Assembly: GCA_964016885.1 (NCBI GenBank)
Contig: OZ024740.1
Location: forward strand, 803,004-867,003
Direction: 5' to 3'
Source: Eledone cirrhosa
Lineage: Eukaryota; Mollusca; Cephalopoda; Octopoda; Eledonidae
Length of the DNA stretch: 64,000 nucleotides
Below, one piece after another: positions 57,401-64,000 of this stretch (its first letter is position 1; the number at the start of each line of letters is the position of its first letter). The notes under the pieces are model-generated. The model was not told where the DNA came from. It made no database searches and was given only the letters and a program-made list of their open reading frames with translations. A program made the translations under genes and the position numbers.

Positions 57401-60400
57401 CTACCTGTATCAGTTATACTTCCACCAATACTCACCACATTTACTCATGTCTCTACCTCTACTAATTCTACTTCCACCAATACTCACCACAGTTACTCAT
57501 GTATCTACCTCTACCAGTTATATTTCCACCAATACTCACCACTGTTACTCATGTATCTACCACTACCAGTTCTACCTCCACCAATACCCACCACATTTAC
57601 TCACGTCTCTACCTCTACTAGTTCTACTTCTACCAATACTCACCACAGTTACTCATGTATCTACATCTACCAGTTATACTTCCACCAATACTCACCAAAG
57701 TTACTCATGTATCTACCTGTACCAGTTATACTTCCACCAATACTCACCACATTTACTCATGTATCTACCTCTACCAGTTATACTTCCACCAATACTCACC
57801 TCATTTACTCATGTATCTACCTCTACCAGTTATATTTCCACCAATACTCACCACTGTTACTCATGTATCTACCTCTACCAGTTATACTTCCACCAATACT
57901 CATCACAGTTACACATGTATCTACCTCTATCAGTTATAATTCCACAAATACGCACCCCAGTTACTCATGTATCTACCTCTACCAGTTATACTTCCACCAA
58001 TACTCATCACAGTTACTCATGTTTCTACATCTACCAGTTATACTTCCACCAATATTCATAACAGTTACTCATGTATCTACCTCTACCAGTTATACTCCCA
58101 CCAATATTCACCACAGTTACTCATGTATCTACCTCTACCAGTTATACTTACACCAATACTCACCACAGTTACTCATGTATCTACATCTACAAGTTATACT
58201 TCCACCAATACTCATCACAGTTACTCATGTATCTACATCTACCAGATCTACTTCCACCAATACTCACCACAGTTACTCATGTATCTACCTCTACCAGTTA
58301 TACTTCCATCAATATTCACAACAGTTACTCATGTATCTACTTCTACCAGTTATACTCCCACCAATACTCACCACAGTTACACATGTATCAATCTGTACCA
58401 GTTATACTTCCACCAATACTCACCACATTTACTCATGTATCTATCTCTACCAGTTATACTTCCACCAATACTCACTATATTTACTCATGTATCTACCTCT
58501 ACCAGTTATACTTCCACCAATACTCACCAAAGTTACTCATGTATCTACCTGTACCAGTTATACTTCCACCAATACTCACCACAGTTACTCATGTATCTAC
58601 CTCTACCAGTTATACTTCCACCAATACTCACCTCATTTACTCATGTATCTACCTCTACCAGTTATATTTCCACCAATACTCACCACTGTTACACATGTAT
58701 CTACCTGTATCAGTTATACTTCCACCAATACTCACCACTGTTACACATGTATCTACCTGTACCAGTTATACTTCCACCAATACTCACCACATTTACTCAT
58801 GTATCTACCTCTACCAGTTATACTCCCACCAATACTCACCACTCTTACTCATGTATCTACCTCTACCAGTTCTACTTTCACCAATACTCACCACATTTGC
58901 TCATGCAACTAACTCTACCAGTTCTACTTCCACCAATATTTACCACAGTTACTCATGTATCTACCTCTACCAGTTATACTTCCACCAATACTCACCACAG
59001 TTACTCATGTATCTACCTCTAACAGTTCTTCTTCTACCAATACTCACCACAGTTACTCATGTATCTACCTCTACCAGTTATATTTCCACCAATACTCACC
59101 ACTGTTACTCATGTATCTACCACTACCAGTTCTACCTCCACCAATACCCACCACATTTACTCGTCTCTACCTCTACTACTTCTACTTCTACCAATACTCA
59201 CCACTGTTACTCATGTATCTACCTCTACCAGTTATACTTCCACCAATACTCATCACAGTTACACATGTATCTACCTCTATCAGTTATAATTCCACAAATA
59301 CGCACCCCAGTTACTCATGAATCTACCTCTACCAGTTATACTTCCACCAATACTCATCACAGTTACTCATGTTTCTACATCTACCAGTTATACTTCCACC
59401 AATATTCATAACAGTTACTCGTGTATCTACCTCTACCAGTTATACTCCCACCAATATTCACAACAGTTACTCATGTATCTACTTCTACCAGTTATACTCC
59501 CACCAATACTCACCACAGTTACACATGTATCAACCTGTACCAGTTATACTTCCACCAATACTCACCACATTTGCTCATGTATCTATCTCTACCAGTTATA
59601 CTTCCACCAATACTCACTATATTTACTTATGTATCTACCGCTACCAGTTATACTTCCACCAATACTCACCAAAGTTACTCATGTATCTACCTGTACCAGT
59701 TATACTTCCACCAATACTCACCACAGTTACTCATGTATCTACCTCTACCAGTTATACTTCCACCAATACTCACCTCATTTACTCATGTATCTACGTCTAC
59801 CAGTTATATTTCCACCAATACTCACCACTGTTACACATGTATCTACCTGTATCAGTTATACTTCCACCAATACTCACCACATTTACTCATGTCTCTACCT
59901 CTACTAATTCTACTTCCACCAATACTCACCACAGTTACTCATGTATCTACCTCTACCAGTTATACTTCCATCAATATTCACAACAGTTACTCATGTATCT
60001 ACTTCTACCAGTTATACTCCCACCAATACTCACCACAGTTACACATGTATCAATCTGTACCAGTTATACTTCCACCAATACTCACCACATTTACTCATGT
60101 ATCTATCTCTACCAGTTATACTTCCACCAATACTCACTATATTTACTCATGTATCTACCTCTACCAGTTATACTTCCACCAATACTCACCAAAGTTACTC
60201 ATGTATCTACCTGTACCAGTTATACTTCCACCAATACTCACCACAGTTACTCATGTATCTACCTCTACCAGTTATACTTCCACCAATACTCACCTCATTT
60301 ACTCATGTATCTACCTCTACCAGTTATATTTCCACCAATACTCACCACTGTTACACATGTATCTACCTGTATCAGTTATACTTCCACCAATACTCACCAC

Positions 60401-63400
60401 TGTTACACATGTATCTACCTGTACCAGTTATACTTCCACCAATACTCAACACATTTACTCATGTATCTACCTCTACCAGTTATACTCCCACCAATACTCA
60501 CCACTGTTACTCATGTATCTACCTCTACCAGTTCTACTTTCACCAATACTCACCACATTTGCTCATGCAACTAACTCTACCAGTTCTACTTCCACCAATA
60601 TTTACCACAGTTACTCATGTATCTACCTCTACCAGTTATACTTCCACCAATACTCACCACAGTTACTCATGTATCTACCTCTAGCAGTTCTTCTTCTACC
60701 AATACTCACCACAGTTACTCATATATCTACCTCTACCAGTTATATTTCCACCAATACTCACCACTGTTACTCATGTATCTACCACTACCAGTTCTACCTC
60801 CACCAATACCCACCACATTTACTCGTCTCTACCTCTACTAGTACTACTTCTACCAATACTCACCACTGTTACTCATGTATCTACCTCTACCAGTTATACT
60901 TCCACCAATACTCATCACAGTTACTCATGTATCTACCTCTACCAGTTATACTCCCACCAATATTCACCACAGTTACTCATGTATCTACCTCTACCAGTTA
61001 TACTTACACCAATACTCACCACAGTTACTCATGTATCTACATCTACAAGTTATACTTCCACCAATACTCATCACAGTTACTCATGTATCTACATCTACCA
61101 GATCTACTTCCACCAATACTCACCACAGTTACTCATGTATCTACCTCTAGCAGTTCTTCTTCTACCAATACTCACCACAGTTACTCATGTATCTACCTCT
61201 ACCAGTTATATTTCCACCAATACTCACCACTGTTACTCATGTATCTACCACTACCAGTTCTACCTCCACCAATACCCACCACATTTACTCGTCTCTACCT
61301 CTACTAGTTCTACTTCTACCAATACTCACCACTGTTACTCATGCATCTACCTCTACCAGTTATACTTCCACCAATACTCATCACAGTTACACATGTATCT
61401 ACCTCTATCAGTTATAATTCCACAAATACGCACCCCAGTTACTCATGTATCTACCTCTACCAGTTATACTTCCACCAATACTCATCACAGTTACTCATGT
61501 TTCTACATCTACCAGTTATACTTCCACCAATATTCATAACAGTTACTCGTGTATCTACCTCTACCAGTTATACTCCCACCAATATTCACAACAGTTACTC
61601 ATGTATCTACTTCTACCAGTTATACTCCCACTAATACTCACCACAGTTACACATGTATCAACCTGTACCAGTTATACTTCCACCAATACTCACCACATTT
61701 ACTCATGTATCTATCTCTACCAGTTATACTTCCACCAATACTCACTATATTTACTCATGTATCTACCGCTACCAGTTATACTTCCACCAATACTCACCAA
61801 AGTTACTCATGTATCTACCTGTACCAGTTATACTTCCACCAATACTCACCTCATTTACTCATGTATCTACCTCTACCAGTTATATTTCCACCAATACTCA
61901 CCACTGTTACACATGTATCTACCTGTATCAGTTATACTTCCACCAATACTCACCACATTTACTCATGTCTCTACCTCTACTAATTCTACTTCCACCAATA
62001 CTCACCACAGTTACTCATGTATCTACCTCTACCAGTTATAATTCCACCAATACTCACCACAGTTACTCATGTATCTACCTCTACCAGTTATACTTCCACC
62101 AATACTCACCACATTTACTCATGTATCTACCTCTACAAGTTATACGTCCACCAATACTCACCACAATTACTCATGCAACTAACTCTACCAGTTCTACTTC
62201 CACCAATATTTACCACAGTTACTCATGTATCTACCTCTACCAGTTATACTTCCACCAATACTCACCACAGTTACTCATGTATCTACCTCTAACAGTTCTA
62301 CTTCTACCAATACTCACCACAGTTACTCATGTATCTACCTCTACCAGTTATATTTCCACCAATACTCACCACTGTTACTCATGTATCTACCACTACCAGT
62401 TCTACCTCCACCAATACCCACCACATTTACTCATGTCTCTACCTCTACTAGTTCTACTTCTACCAATACTCACCACTGTTACTCATGTATCTACCGCTAC
62501 CAGTTATACTTCCACCAATACTCACCAAAGTTACTCATGTATCTACCTGTACCAGTTATACTTCCACCAATACTCACCACAGTTACTCATGTATCTACCT
62601 CTACCAGTTATACTTCCACCAATACTCACCTCATTTACTCATGTATCTACCTCTACCAGTTATACTTACACCAATACTCACCACAGTTACTCATGTATCT
62701 ACATCTACAAGTTATACTTCCACCAATACTCATCACAGTTACTCATGTATCTACATCTACCAGATCTACTTCCACCAATACTCACCACAGTTACTCATGT
62801 ATCTACCTCTACCAGTTATACTTCCATCAATATTCACAACAGTTACTCATGTATCTACTTCTACCAGTTATACTCCCACCAATACTCACCACAGTTACAC
62901 ATGTATCAATCTGTACCAGTTATACTTCCACCAATACTCACCACATTTACTCATGTATCTATCTCTACCAGTTATACTTCCACCAATACTCACTATATTT
63001 ACTCATGTATCTACCTCTACCAGTTATACTTCCACCAATACTCACCAAAGTTACTCATGTATCTACCTGTACCAGTTATACTTCCACCAATACTCACCAC
63101 AGTTACTCATGTATCTACCTCTACCAGTTATACTTCCACCAATACTCACCTCATTTACTCATGTATCTACCTCTACCAGTTATATTTCCACCAATACTCA
63201 CCACTGTTACACATGTATCTACCTGTATCAGTTATACTTCCACCAATACTCACCACTGTTACACATGTATCTACCTGTACCAGTTTTACTTCCACCAATA
63301 CTCAACACATTTACTCATGTATCTACCTCTACCAGTTATACTCCCACCAATACTCACCACTGTTACTCATGTATCTACCTCTACCAGTTCTACTTTCACC

Positions 63401-63807
63401 AATACTCACCACATTTGCTCATGCAACTAACTCTACCAGTTCTACTTCCACCAATATTTACCACAGTTACTCATGTATCTACCTCTACCAGTTATACTTC
63501 CACCAATACTCACCACAGTTACTCATGTATCTACCTCTAGCAGTTCTTCTTCTACCAATACTCACCACAGTTACTCATGTATCTACCTCTACCAGTTATA
63601 TTTCCACCAATACTCACCACTGTTACTCATGTATCTACCACTACCAGTTCTACCTCCACCAATACCCACCACATTTACTCGTCTCTACCTCTACTAGTAC
63701 TACTTCTACCAATACTCACCACTGTTACTCATGTATCTACCTCTACCAGTTATACTTCCACCAATACTCATCACAGTTACACATGTATCTACCTCTATCA
63801 GTTATAA
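39415..63807 (+). repeat. Block-duplicated right part of the 52-bp array
   Basis: A 2-bp deletion turning ACTCATGTCTCT into ACTCGTCTCT serves as a marker. It occurs near 39518, 41180, 43674, 48872, 53810, 56564, 59162, 60824, 61290 and 63680. Nearly every gap between markers is a multiple of 52 minus 2, so each copy carries one deletion. Long blocks match at offsets such as 5,198 bp (43467 with 48665) and 4,938 bp (47313 with 52251). The neighbouring units are the same at each marker, showing repeated duplication of multi-kb blocks. Confidence 0.8.
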
Positions 63808-64000
63808 TTCCACAAATAGTCACCCCAGTTACTCATGTATCTACCTCTACCAGTTATACTTCCACCAATACTCATCACAGTTACTCATGTTTCTACATCT
63901 ACCAGTTATACTTCCACCAATATTCATAACAGTTACTCGTGTATCTACCTCTACCAGTTATACTCCCACCAATATTCGCCACAGTTACTCATGTATCTAC

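Larger units (their letters stand above)
30928..64000 (+). repeat. 52-bp tandem array, at least 33 kb, runs off the window
   Basis: About 636 copies of a 52-bp unit; 35408-35459 is a good consensus copy, starting ACTCATGTATCTACC and ending CTCACCACAGTT. Units are phased throughout except for a few 2-bp deletions. The + strand is very poor in G (about 3 G to 18 C per unit). There is no stop in any + frame of the consensus, and 52 is 1 modulo 3, so each frame cycles through the same 52-residue peptide. This explains the many overlapping open frames (longest 914 codons, 55317-58061). They have no Gly or acidic residues in the consensus, no flanking exon signals and no frame preference, so I do not call them genes. 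Confidence 0.95.

Noticed and set aside
30911..63929. Dozens of overlapping + frames of 70 to 914 codons in the 52-bp array, as one or more giant repetitive proteins
   Set aside because: All three frames are open at once, which follows from a stop-free unit with period 1 modulo 3. There is no single preferred frame, no signal peptide, no splice or exon structure and no acidic residues in the consensus peptide.
2228..64000. CRISPR array or phage-type repeats
   Set aside because: There are no unique spacers between repeats, units are directly abutting, and the sequence is clearly animal.

Overview
This is animal DNA with no bacterial or phage features. A tRNA-derived SINE whose 3' part reads GATAAAATAAAGTACCAGT is typical of cephalopods, and the LINE, Penelope-like and MITE content also fits a repeat-rich mollusc. 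My best guess is a cephalopod, probably an octopod; that is inference, not proof.

Layout: 1-2227 is intergenic or intronic DNA with a LINE 3' tail, a SINE and a 957-bp transposon with ~209-bp terminal inverted repeats (TIRs). 2228-21788 is a 19.6-kb tandem array of a 16-bp unit (about 1,200 copies) with almost no G on the + strand. 21789-30927 is the only complex part. It holds three short exons of one split gene on the + strand (22191-22348, 22725-22791, 29302-29376), whose intron phases agree. Around and between the exons lie a piggyBac-type MITE, a pogo/Tigger-like MITE, a Penelope-like endonuclease remnant, two LINE 3' ends (one carrying a 61-bp minisatellite), an unclassified repeat and several microsatellites. 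30928 to the window end is a second array, period 52 bp, about 636 copies, with nested higher-order duplications; it runs off the window.

The main result is an apparent origin for the 16-bp array. An intact 211-bp piggyBac-type MITE at 28871-29081 carries about 1.5 copies of the 16-bp unit just inside one terminal repeat. The DNA directly right of the array (21789-21987) is the rest of a diverged copy of the same MITE, in the orientation that places the array where that seed should be. The array is therefore best read as an expansion of a MITE subterminal sequence. Separately, a 61-bp piece of a LINE ORF has been amplified into nine tandem copies (27563-28111).

The many long open frames in both arrays are not convincing genes. 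Both periods equal 1 modulo 3 and both + strand consensus units lack stops, so all three frames read the same cyclic peptide. The only host coding sequence I support is the three exons; if the gene continues beyond them, both arrays could lie in its introns.
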